Positions 8,165 through 15,745 of a stretch of 20,272 bases of DNA are shown one piece after another. Origin of the DNA: CALHVX01 sp964640725 (GTDB lineage Bacteria; Pseudomonadota; Gammaproteobacteria; Pseudomonadales; Azotimanducaceae). The notes under the pieces are model-generated. The model saw only the letters and a list, made by a program, of their open reading frames with translations, had not been told where the DNA came from and searched no databases. Position numbers and translations under genes: made by a program. Position 1 is the first letter of the stretch. Each line of letters opens with the position of its first letter. Where the stretch lies: assembly GCA_964640725.1 (NCBI GenBank), contig CAZXIJ010000043.1, positions 1 through 20,272 on the forward strand, read 5' to 3'.

Positions 8165-9190
8165 ATGGCGCTGAGCACACAGCCCATCGCCGTGAGCGCA
8201 CCGGGCAAGCTGATCCTGTGGGGCGAGTACGTCGTGCTGACCGGCGCGCCGGCAGCGGCCATTGCCGTGGACCGCTATGCCACCGCGACCATCGAGCCGG
8301 AACCCTGGATGCGCGAGTGGACGATCGACACGCCAGGGCTCGAACTGCCCACGCTGCAGCGACGCCTGGACCTGATGTTGATTGAGAGCTTTCCCAGCGA
8401 CAGGGACGCCAGCGCTCTGCTGTGGCACGTGCTCACCAGCCTCGGGCCAGCCGCGGCAGAGCTGCCGGCCGGGGTGCACCTGACCCTGGACTCGCGGTCC
8501 TTCGCAGATCGCGGCCAAAAGCTCGGCCTCGGCTCCAGCGCCGCGGTGACCGTCGCGCTGGCGGCGCTGCTGCAGCAGGTGCTGGGCCAGGCGCCGGACT
8601 TCGCGCTGGCACTGCGCGCCCATCGCAGCCTGCAGCACGGTCGCGGCAGCGGGCTGGACGTGGCGACGGCCTTTTACGGCGGAACCGGACTGGTGCGCTT
8701 CGAAGGCGGGCAGGACGGCACCCTGCCCCGGGTCGATCCCGCGCCCTGGCCCGCGGGACTCCACTGGCGCGCTTACTGGACTGGCGCCAGCGCCAGCACC
8801 ACGAGCCACATCCGCAGCTTTGAGGCGTTCCGCCAGGACAGCCCCGATGATCCGGCGCTGGCGGCGCTGAGCGAGGCCGCAGCGGCTCTGACGCAGCAGT
8901 TCCAGGCCGAGGCTTTCGCGCGCTACCGGGACGCGCTCTGGCAGTTCGACCAGGCCGCGCAGCTGGGCATCTACACCCCGACGCATCAGGAATTGCACGC
9001 GCTGGCGCCGCGAAGCGGAGTAACATACAAGCCCTGCGGCGCCGGTGGGGGCGATTGCGGCATTGCCCTGGCGACAGATCCGGGCGCGTTGGATGCCTTC
9101 GATCAGCACATTGCCAGCCAGCTGCCGCAGGCATCGGTACAACCGCTTGATCTGAGGCTCGCAACCCATGGCATCGCAGAACCCCGCTGA
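8165..9190 (+). CDS. mvaK2: Phosphomevalonate kinase (GHMP family)
   Basis: Phosphorylates mevalonate 5-phosphate to the diphosphate. The protein from ATG 8165 is 341 residues. GHMP motif 1 is SAPGKLILWGEYVVL (11-25), motif 2 is KLGLGSSAAV (119-128), and motif 3 is KPCGAGGGDCG (289-299). HGRGSGLDVATAFYGG (158-173) is characteristic of bacterial phosphomevalonate kinases rather than mevalonate kinases. The ATG follows the repeat array directly. The only purine-rich bases are GGAA ending two bases before it, too close for normal ribosome binding, and no other start codon lies in frame upstream near the array. An open frame continues upstream through the repeats but is not regarded as coding. 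The 3' end overlaps the reductase-kinase fusion by 23 bp, implying coupled translation. Confidence 0.92.
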   Translation: MALSTQPIAVSAPGKLILWGEYVVLTGAPAAAIAVDRYATATIEPEPWMREWTIDTPGLELPTLQRRLDLMLIESFPSDRDASALLWHVLTSLGPAAAELPAGVHLTLDSRSFADRGQKLGLGSSAAVTVALAALLQQVLGQAPDFALALRAHRSLQHGRGSGLDVATAFYGGTGLVRFEGGQDGTLPRVDPAPWPAGLHWRAYWTGASASTTSHIRSFEAFRQDSPDDPALAALSEAAAALTQQFQAEAFARYRDALWQFDQAAQLGIYTPTHQELHALAPRSGVTYKPCGAGGGDCGIALATDPGALDAFDQHIASQLPQASVQPLDLRLATHGIAEPR

Positions 9191-11417
9191 GCGCAGCGCG
9201 CGCATTCCCGGCTTCTTCAAGATGTCTATCAGCGAGCGCCTGACCGCCCTGGCTGTCCGAGGCTTGCTCAGCCCCGAGGACCTGGCCCTGCTGGGCAACG
9301 GCGACAACGCCCTGCGCCTGGGCGTGGCCGACAAAATGATCGAAAACGTGGTCGGGCTGTTCAGCCTGCCCATGGGCGTGGCCCTGAACTTTCTGATCAA
9401 CGGCCGGGACTATGTGATCCCGCTCGTGGTCGAAGAACCATCCATTGTTGCCGGGCTGTCCGGCGCCGCGCGCATGGCGCGGCTGGGCGGCGGTTACGAG
9501 TTCGAAACCGACGATCCGATCCTCATCGGGCAGGTTCAGGTGGTCAACATCGACGACATCGCGGCGGCACGCGCCGCCCTGCTCGAAAACAGCGACGAGA
9601 TCCTGGCGCTGGCCAACAGCCTGCATCCGAAAATGGTGGCGCGCGGCGGCGGTGCGCGCAGCATCGAAGTGCATCAACACCAGGCGCAGGAGGACGGGCG
9701 CGAGATGCTGGTGCTGCACTTGCTGGTGGATACCCGGGACGCCATGGGCGCCAACCTGGTCAACACCATGTGTGAGGGCGTGGCCTCGCTGGTGGAGTCC
9801 ATCACTGGCGGCAAGGTCTTCCTGCGCATCCTTTCGAACCTTACAGACCGGTCCGTGGCCCGGGCCCGGGTCCGCATTCCCGTCGACAACCTGGCCGGCA
9901 AGGGCTACAGCGGCGAAGCCGTGCGTGACGGCATCATCCTGGCCAACGATCTGGCCCTGGCTGACCCGTACCGCGCGGCCACCCACAACAAAGGCATCAT
10001 GAACGGCGTCGATGCCGTGGCCATTGCGACCGGCAACGACTGGCGCGCCATCGAAGCGGCCGCGCATGCCTATGCCGCTCGCGACGGCCAGTATCGGGGA
10101 CTGACCCGGTGGTACCGAGGCGAGGCTGGCGAGCTGGTGGGCGAGATCCACATCCCCATGAAAGTCGGCACCGTCGGCGGCTCCCTGGAAACCAACCCGA
10201 GCGTGCGCATCAACCATCGCCTGCTGGGCTCGCCGAGCGCTCCGGAGCTTGGCGGCATCATGGCCGTTGTGGGCCTGGCGCAGAACTTTGCGGCCCTGCG
10301 CGCCCTGTCCACAGACGGCATCCAGCAGAATCACATGACCCTGCACGCGCGCAGCGTTGCCAGCAGTGCCGGCGTGCCGGACGCGGTGTTCGATACGGTG
10401 GTTGAGGCGCTCATCGAGTCCGGCGACATCAAAGTCTGGAAAGCGCAGGAGATCGCCAAAAACCTGGCCCGGCACCAGCTGCAGCCAGACAGCGCCGAGC
10501 GGCAAAGCGCCTGCGGCAAAGTCATCCTGCTGGGCGAGCACGCCGTGGTGTACGGCCGCAGCGCGATCGCCCTCCCGATACCCCTGGCCGTCGAAGCGCT
10601 CGTGCAGCCCCAGGGCAAGGGCGACGACGTGCAGCTGATCATTCCGCGCTGGGGACTGGAGCAAAAAATCCGCCCGGAGCAAAACCAGGGGGTCAACGGC
10701 ATCCTGAACACGCTGATCGAGCGGCTGGCTCTGAAAGACCGCAGCATGTCCATCGAGGTGGTGCCGCATGTCCCGCGCGCCATGGGCCTGGGCGGCTCTT
10801 CGGCCCTGGCCGTTGCCGTGATTCGCGCGCTGGACGCCGCCTACGGGTTGGCGCTGACCGATGGCCGGATCAACGAGCTGGCCTTCGAGTGCGAGCGCGC
10901 CGCGCACGGCACGCCGTCCGGAGTCGACAACACGGTCGCGACCTTCGGTCGGCCGCTGCGCTATCAGCGCACGGACGATCAGCCCACCTTCGCAGAGCTG
11001 CGCATCGGCAGCCCGATCGACCTGGTGATCGGCATCACCGGCAAGGAATCGCTCACGGCCAGCATGGTGGGTCAGGTCCGCAACGCCTGGCAGGCCAACG
11101 AGCACCGCTACGAGGGCATCTTCGATCAGATCCAGCAGCTGACTCACAGCGGCGAGGAAGCCATCGCCAGCGGCAACTGGGACGACCTGGGCGAGTTAAT
11201 GAACCTGTGCCACGGCTATCTGAACGCGCTGCAGCTGTCGACGCCGGAGCTCGAAGAACTCGTGCACGCAGCGCGGGCCGCGGGCGCCCTGGGCGCCAAA
11301 CTCACCGGTGGCGGCGGCGGCGGCTCTATGGTCGCCCTGTGCCCGGACAACGCCGGCGCCGTCACCCAGGCCATCGAGCGCGCAGGCTACCGGGCCCTGC
11401 ACATTACGGTGGCGTGA
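9168..11417 (+). CDS. Bifunctional HMG-CoA reductase (class II) - mevalonate kinase fusion
   Basis: One uninterrupted 749-residue frame holds two enzymes. Residues 1 to about 434 match class II HMG-CoA reductase of Pseudomonas mevalonii: MIENVVGLF (57-65), VVEEPSIVA (87-95, catalytic Glu), DAMGAN (191-196), Lys275 in THNKGIMNG, Asp291 in TGNDWRA and His389 in QNHMTLHAR. There is no membrane anchor. Residues 447-749 are mevalonate kinase: CGKVILLGEHAVVYG (449-463, Lys451), MGLGGSSALAVA (539-550), Glu576, HGTPSGVD (580-587, Asp587), and a glycine-rich motif 3 at 710-721. The linker is only about 12 residues. The protein would take HMG-CoA to mevalonate 5-phosphate using NAD(P)H and ATP. It starts inside the mvaK2 tail and ends in a GTGA overlap with the next gene. 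All catalytic residues are present in both halves. Confidence 0.95.
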   Translation: MASQNPAERSARIPGFFKMSISERLTALAVRGLLSPEDLALLGNGDNALRLGVADKMIENVVGLFSLPMGVALNFLINGRDYVIPLVVEEPSIVAGLSGAARMARLGGGYEFETDDPILIGQVQVVNIDDIAAARAALLENSDEILALANSLHPKMVARGGGARSIEVHQHQAQEDGREMLVLHLLVDTRDAMGANLVNTMCEGVASLVESITGGKVFLRILSNLTDRSVARARVRIPVDNLAGKGYSGEAVRDGIILANDLALADPYRAATHNKGIMNGVDAVAIATGNDWRAIEAAAHAYAARDGQYRGLTRWYRGEAGELVGEIHIPMKVGTVGGSLETNPSVRINHRLLGSPSAPELGGIMAVVGLAQNFAALRALSTDGIQQNHMTLHARSVASSAGVPDAVFDTVVEALIESGDIKVWKAQEIAKNLARHQLQPDSAERQSACGKVILLGEHAVVYGRSAIALPIPLAVEALVQPQGKGDDVQLIIPRWGLEQKIRPEQNQGVNGILNTLIERLALKDRSMSIEVVPHVPRAMGLGGSSALAVAVIRALDAAYGLALTDGRINELAFECERAAHGTPSGVDNTVATFGRPLRYQRTDDQPTFAELRIGSPIDLVIGITGKESLTASMVGQVRNAWQANEHRYEGIFDQIQQLTHSGEEAIASGNWDDLGELMNLCHGYLNALQLSTPELEELVHAARAAGALGAKLTGGGGGGSMVALCPDNAGAVTQAIERAGYRALHITVA

Positions 11418-13087
11418 CCGGCTTGCGGTCAGCCACCGGTTGGCTCATCGCGTTCGGCGCGGGCTTTGCCCTCGCCTGGTGGCTCGGGACCCGAACCGAT
11501 CGGTCAGCGCCAGCGGTCCCCCCCGCAATCAGCAGCCGCAGCGCCGCGGCCCCCGCCCTGGCGCGAGCGGACAACGCTGACCCCGAGCGCCAGCTGCCGG
11601 CGCAGCGCGATCGCGCGGCTTCCGATCTGGGCGCGATCGCGCAGCTCGACAGCGAATTTGAGCAGAACCTGGCCCTGCTGCGACTGATCGAGAACGACGA
11701 TGCGGCGGCGCTGCTCGCTCGGCTGGAAGACGCTGCTCGCTCCCTTGGCGGCTCCGACTACGTCGCCGCGACCTCGATGGTGTTGACCCGACTCACCGAA
11801 CTCGACCCGCAGGCAGCGCTGGACTACGCACTGCGCACGCCCGGCTTCGCCCAGCGATCGTGGCTGAGCGCGATCTTCTTTGCCTGGGCGCGATCGGATT
11901 TTGCGGCCAGCCAGGCCGCTTTCCGGAATCTGCCCGCCATGGCCCGAACCATCGCGGCCCAGGCCATCCTGCGAGCCCGGGAAGATCTGGGACAAGCTGC
12001 CCGGGAGGCGCTGGCCACCGAGCTGGGCCTGCCCGCAGTGCCCCTGACGCCGACAGCGACCTTCGAGGAGGCCTGGGCCCAGGCCCAGCGAGGCGGCAAT
12101 GACCGGGTGCGCATGAACCAGCTGCAACAGGTGCTGCAGGCCTGGACCGCCACGGACCCCCAGGCTGCCTGGGACGCCGTCCAGGCCATCGACAACCGAC
12201 AGCTGCGCCAGGGCATGACCTATCAGGCCATGTACTTCTGGGCGCAAAACGACCCGCAGGGAGCGATCGATGCGATCGCCGGCAACACGCGCGTGGACGA
12301 TCGCAACCAGATGCTCATGGAGGCCATGAAGGTGCTGGGCGAGCGCGACCTGGGCGCGGCGCTGGATCGCGTCAGCCTGTTGCCCGAGGGGCTCCAGCAG
12401 AGCGGACGGCTGGCGCTTGTCGCGCAGGTCGCAGCGCAGGACCCGAGCCTGCTGGATGAGTGGCTGAGCGACAGCGACAGCAACCGCTTCAAGCGCCAGG
12501 CTTACCAGCAGCTGCTGGGCCCGCTGCTGGCGGGCAACGACGACGCCAGCCTGGACTGGATTGATCGCCTGCCAGAAGCGGACGCCCGGGAGGCGGAAAA
12601 CCTCGCCATCACGTACCTGTCTTCGAGCGACCCGGAGCGGGCCGTGGCGCGTATCGACAACCTGCCCCCGGGCTCAGCCCGCAACAACGCCACGGTCAAT
12701 CTGGTCGGCAACTGGGCCAGCTCAGACCCGCGGGCGGCGGCGGCCTGGTTCGACACCCTCCCCGCAGAGCAACGCGACCGCACCTTGCCGAACCTGATCT
12801 CGAACTGGGCCGGGCAGGACTACGAAGGGGCCGCGGCGTACCTGGACCGCATGCCGCGCGGCGAGCCGCGGCAATCGGCCCGGGCGCTGCTGATCGGCCG
12901 CGCTCGCGACGCGGACCGGATCGACGAGATCATGGCCGATATCAGCGCGCCCTCGGTGCGGCAGAACGCGGTGGTTCTGGCCTACCGGCAGCTCCTGCGC
13001 GTCGCCCCGGATCGGGCTCGACGCTACGAGGCAGAGGCACAGGCGGCGGAAGAGGCCCTGCGCGTCCGGCGCCGCACCCGCCGCTAG
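11414..13087 (+). CDS. Membrane-anchored helical-repeat protein with WAxxDPxxA repeats
   Basis: I do not recognise a named family. From the GTG at 11414, which overlaps the fusion gene's stop (GTGA), the product is 557 residues. A single transmembrane segment, GWLIAFGAGFALAWWLG (9-25), is followed by a proline/alanine-rich spacer and an all-helical body. About nine copies of a roughly 32-residue motif, W-A-x-x-D-P-x-x-A-x-x-x-[FIL]-x-x-L-P, are visible starting near 128, 158, 244, 276, 340, 372, 402, 434 and 465. The C-terminus is basic (RVRRRTRR). Such solenoids usually bind proteins. The N-in or N-out topology is not certain. The 4-bp overlap makes it the last gene of the mevalonate operon, but nothing in it suggests an enzymatic role. 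A TTG at 11423 is an alternative start. Confidence 0.75.
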   Translation: MTGLRSATGWLIAFGAGFALAWWLGTRTDRSAPAVPPAISSRSAAAPALARADNADPERQLPAQRDRAASDLGAIAQLDSEFEQNLALLRLIENDDAAALLARLEDAARSLGGSDYVAATSMVLTRLTELDPQAALDYALRTPGFAQRSWLSAIFFAWARSDFAASQAAFRNLPAMARTIAAQAILRAREDLGQAAREALATELGLPAVPLTPTATFEEAWAQAQRGGNDRVRMNQLQQVLQAWTATDPQAAWDAVQAIDNRQLRQGMTYQAMYFWAQNDPQGAIDAIAGNTRVDDRNQMLMEAMKVLGERDLGAALDRVSLLPEGLQQSGRLALVAQVAAQDPSLLDEWLSDSDSNRFKRQAYQQLLGPLLAGNDDASLDWIDRLPEADAREAENLAITYLSSSDPERAVARIDNLPPGSARNNATVNLVGNWASSDPRAAAAWFDTLPAEQRDRTLPNLISNWAGQDYEGAAAYLDRMPRGEPRQSARALLIGRARDADRIDEIMADISAPSVRQNAVVLAYRQLLRVAPDRARRYEAEAQAAEEALRVRRRTRR

Positions 13088-13121
13088 GGGCTGGCCCACC
13101 CTGAAAATCGACGGTCGCCCA

Positions 13122-13730
13122 CTATCGCGCGCTATAGCTCTTGCGGGACTTCATTTCGGCATGCCAGCGGGCAATATTGGGCAGTTCCGGCACTTCGACT
13201 TTGACCCGGCCCGCGAACTCGTAGGCGACGAGGAAGGTGATGTCGGCGATGCTGAACTCGTCGCCGGCCAGAAACTCGTTGCTCGCCAGCTGCGCGTCAA
13301 ATACCGGCGTCGTTTCCGCCGCCACCCGGGCACTGATCTCGCCCCATTCCTTGGAAATCTCTTCGCGATCCTGGAACACGCCGGTGAGGTTCCGGAACGC
13401 CATGGCAACGCTCATGAGGAAGTTGTTCTCGCCGCGACGATTCCACATCTCGATGGTGGCCTTGGATTCCGGTGTGTTGCCGAACAGCCGCGGGGAAGGA
13501 TGCAGCTCCTCCAGATAGCGGCAGATGGCCACGCTCTCGGCAATGTAACGCCCGCTGTCGAGCTCCAGCACCGGAATCCGGCCCATGGGGTTCTTGGCCT
13601 TAAACTCGTCCGTCAGGTTCTCGCCGCCCTGAATGTCGACGTTGACACGAGAAATCTCTACGTCCTTTTCGTCCATAAAGATGTGAACGCGGCGGCTGTT
13701 GGGCGCGCGGTTGGCTTCGTGTAACTGCAT
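13122..13730 (-). CDS. Glutathione S-transferase family protein
   Basis: A 202-residue two-domain GST. The N-terminal thioredoxin-like half has APNSRRVHIF (9-18), the cis-proline in GRIPVLEL (Pro53) and the glutathione gamma-glutamyl contact ESVAI (Glu65, Ser66). The C-terminal helical half has FSIADITFLVAY, the conserved N-capping-box region with its aspartate. The usual catalytic serine or cysteine near residue 6 is not obvious, because the stretch reads EANRAPNS. Ser12 is the nearest candidate, so catalysis by the standard mechanism is unsure. A strong AGGAG (plus-strand ctcct at 13738-13742) lies seven bases before the ATG and fixes the start. It follows the LTLAEPGA-repeat gene in the same direction, separated by tandem hairpins. 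Confidence 0.9.
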   Translation of the reverse strand: MQLHEANRAPNSRRVHIFMDEKDVEISRVNVDIQGGENLTDEFKAKNPMGRIPVLELDSGRYIAESVAICRYLEELHPSPRLFGNTPESKATIEMWNRRGENNFLMSVAMAFRNLTGVFQDREEISKEWGEISARVAAETTPVFDAQLASNEFLAGDEFSIADITFLVAYEFAGRVKVEVPELPNIARWHAEMKSRKSYSAR

Positions 13731-13755
13731 GTTAAGGCTCCTAGGTGTATGCGCG

Positions 13756-13790
13756 GCGGACCCAACGGGTCCGCGGACCCAACGGGTCCG
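13756..13790. repeat. Two tandem perfect hairpins between the repeat-protein gene and the GST gene
   Basis: GGACCCAACGGGTCC occurs twice in direct succession (13758-13772 and 13775-13789), a 17-base period. Each copy is a perfect inverted repeat with a three-base loop. Flanking G and C bases extend the first stem to eight pairs (13756-13774) and the second to seven (13774-13790). They begin a few bases after the upstream gene's stop on the minus strand and end before the GST ribosome site. No T-run follows, so a classical intrinsic terminator is unlikely. An RNA-stabilising or attenuating intercistronic element is possible. Confidence 0.8.
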
Positions 13791-13794
13791 GCGG

Positions 13795-14493
13795 TCAGCG
13801 GTCGTCGTCGAGGGACAGGTGTGAGGTGTCGGGCGCTGGCGGCGCGGTCTCGTCGCTGGCGGGACTCACCCGTGCCCCCGGTTCCGCCAGGGTCAGGTCC
13901 GGGGCGTCCCGCGCCGGCACCGGCGCCGCGCGCTCCCGCGGCTCGATCAGCAGCGCACCGGGCTCAGCCAGATCAAAATCGATATCCAGGGTCACGGGCG
14001 GCGCCTCTGCCGCATCGCCAGCGCCAATCACCGCACCGGGTTCTGCCAGGGTCAGATGCGAGGTGTCGACCTGCGCCGACGGCGCTGCCGCCCGCTCGGT
14101 CCCGGCCAGCAGGTCCGCGCCCGGTGGTGACAGGGTCAGTCCGCTGTCCCCCGCGCTCGCTGCCGCAGCGCCCTCTGACGGGCCGCTTGGAGCGGCGGTG
14201 GGCGGTGCCGGCGCGCTCGCGCTGGTTGGGGCAGCTCCGGGCGCGTCGCCCGCGCCGCTGGCGGTCAGTTCCTGCACGCGCAGCTTGGCGCCCGCTTGCC
14301 GAAAAGCACCCAGATAGCGCGCTGCCGTTGCCTCGTCGACGGACTTCTTGATCACCACCCGAGCGCCGCTCAGCAGCTTCTCGAGCTGCGGCTCGGAAAG
14401 CTTGAGCAGCTCCCCGAGCTTTTTGCGCACCACAGCGGGGTGTTGGCCGTCCAGCAGCTCCCCTTCAAACACCAGCCGGTATTCTTCACTCAT
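13795..14493 (-). CDS. Hypothetical protein with N-terminal ~75-residue domain and LTLAEPGA repeats
   Basis: The product is 232 residues from the ATG at 14493 (MSEEYRLVFEGELLDGQ). The frame extends 35 codons upstream, but those residues look non-coding. Residues 1-76 form a compact domain like those found in front of DUF805 or RDD membrane proteins in pseudomonads: an EYRLVFEGELL strand, a KKLGELLKLSEPQLEKLLSG helix pair, and VVIKK. The rest is low-complexity Ala/Pro/Gly linker carrying repeated motifs: GLTLSPPGAD (118-127), HLTLAEPGAV (146-155), FDLAEPGALL (173-182), DLTLAEPGAR (199-208) and a truncated SHLSLDD at the end. No signal peptide or membrane segment is seen. Function is unknown; the repeats may be short binding motifs. 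Confidence 0.75.
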   Translation of the reverse strand: MSEEYRLVFEGELLDGQHPAVVRKKLGELLKLSEPQLEKLLSGARVVIKKSVDEATAARYLGAFRQAGAKLRVQELTASGAGDAPGAAPTSASAPAPPTAAPSGPSEGAAAASAGDSGLTLSPPGADLLAGTERAAAPSAQVDTSHLTLAEPGAVIGAGDAAEAPPVTLDIDFDLAEPGALLIEPRERAAPVPARDAPDLTLAEPGARVSPASDETAPPAPDTSHLSLDDDR

Positions 14494-14499
14494 AGACGG

Positions 14500-14505
14500 A
14501 TTGTA
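14500..14505 (-). promoter_or_regulatory. Candidate -10 box of a leaderless promoter
   Basis: On the minus strand TACAAT lies six bases before the ATG at 14493, which would place transcription start at or next to the start codon. No Shine-Dalgarno sequence is seen between them. No good -35 box lies 16-18 bases further upstream. The site is in the 97-bp divergent region shared with the DUF2891 lipoprotein gene. This is a weak prediction from sequence alone. Confidence 0.25.
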
Positions 14506-14590
14506 GCGGGGAGTCACAGCGCTTGCCGAGAGCGGTTGAGGACCGCGCCGGAACCGGCCACCATCGACGTCCCGAATCCGCGGATCCGTC

Positions 14591-15745
14591 ATGTTCAAGA
14601 CCCCGCTGCGCCACGCTGCAGTCGTGACCTGTCTCCTGGTGCTCTCGGCCTGTCAGAGCACTGCCCCGCCGGCGCCAGCGCCAGGGGCAGAGCGGTCCGG
14701 CGCCACGCTGCCAGCGGAGACAATAGAACGCCTGTTCGACCTTGCCCTGGAATGCGTCCACCAGGAGTATCCCAACGTGCTCCTGCATCATCTGGCCGAG
14801 GCTGCGGACGCCCGCACCCCGCAGCAGCTGCACCCGGCGTTTTACGGCTGCTTCGACTGGCACAGCTCGGTGCACGGCCACTGGCTGCTGGCCCGGCTCG
14901 CGCATCTGTTCCCCGACCACGACAGTGCCCCGGCAGCGCGGGAAGCGCTGTTTGTGTCTCTGACCCGGGACAACATCGCCGCCGAGGTGCGCTACCTGCA
15001 GGCGCCGGGGCGCAAGAGCTTCGAGCGTCCCTACGGCCTGGCGTGGCTGCTCCAGCTCGACCTTGAGCTCATGGAATGGGCTGCGACCGGCGAGCCGCTG
15101 GCGGACCGCCTGCGCGCCAACCTGTCCCCATTGGTCGCGGAGAGCGCCGCCCGGCTGGTGGCCTGGCTGCCAAGGCTGACTCACCCCATTCGCTCAGGCA
15201 CGCACAGCCAGAGCGCCTTCGCGATGGGTCTGCTGCACGACTGGGCGAGCGGCGGCAGCGACGAAGCCGCCGCGCGCACCGCGCGCGACACCGTCGAGGA
15301 GCAGGCCCGGCGTCTGTACCAGGCTGACCGCGCCTGCCCCATTGGCTACGAGCCCAGCGGTCACGACTTCCTGTCGCATTGCCTCGCCACCGCGGACCTG
15401 CTCCGCCGCGTGATGCCGCGAGCGGAATATCGACGCTGGCTGCGAACGTTTCTGCCGGACATCGCGAACGACGACGGGTGGCTGCCCACCGCTACCGTCA
15501 CTGACCCGACAGACGGCCACCTTGTGCATCTGGACGGGCTGAACCTGAGCCGGGCCTGGATGCTGAACGGCGTCGCCTCAGCGCTTGCGCCCTCGGACCC
15601 GAAGCGGGCCGCGCTGCGGCGCGCTGCGGACGCGCATCGCCAGGCCGGCATGGCGTCTATCATCGACCCTCACTATGCTGGCGGCCATTGGCTGGGCAGT
15701 TTCGCAACCTATCTGGTAACCGATCGTGGCATCTCACAGCAATAA
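14591..15745 (+). CDS. DUF2891 family lipoprotein
   Basis: A 384-residue protein with a lipoprotein signal: a hydrophobic stretch ending in VLSAC, with Cys21 as the lipidation site. The residue after it is Gln, not Asp, so Lol sorting to the outer membrane is expected. The mature part has the strongly conserved DUF2891 blocks: HPAFYGCFDWHSSVHGHW (about 81-98), FERPYGLAWLLQL, EPSGHDFLSHC, and DGHLVHLDGLNLSRAW, with a final HYAGGHWLGSFATY. The family resembles alpha/alpha-toroid proteins and its activity is unknown. The conserved His, Asp and Trp residues hint at a catalytic or sugar-binding pocket, which is inference. Its 3' end overlaps the ppk2 start by 20 bp, so the two are probably cotranscribed. 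Confidence 0.9.
   Translation: MFKTPLRHAAVVTCLLVLSACQSTAPPAPAPGAERSGATLPAETIERLFDLALECVHQEYPNVLLHHLAEAADARTPQQLHPAFYGCFDWHSSVHGHWLLARLAHLFPDHDSAPAAREALFVSLTRDNIAAEVRYLQAPGRKSFERPYGLAWLLQLDLELMEWAATGEPLADRLRANLSPLVAESAARLVAWLPRLTHPIRSGTHSQSAFAMGLLHDWASGGSDEAAARTARDTVEEQARRLYQADRACPIGYEPSGHDFLSHCLATADLLRRVMPRAEYRRWLRTFLPDIANDDGWLPTATVTDPTDGHLVHLDGLNLSRAWMLNGVASALAPSDPKRAALRRAADAHRQAGMASIIDPHYAGGHWLGSFATYLVTDRGISQQ

Noticed and set aside
8433..11147. A minus-strand open frame of about 900 codons opposite mvaK2 and the reductase-kinase fusion
   Set aside because: It shows no family motifs and is the antisense of catalytic motifs that are clearly coding on the plus strand.
11600..11640. Two GCGATCGC-type palindromes close together
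   Set aside because: They lie within a coding region, and such octamers are expected often in this base composition; no array or pattern is seen.
13088..13121. A transcription terminator between the convergent repeat-protein and GST genes
   Set aside because: The 34-bp gap has no stable stem followed by a T-run on either strand.
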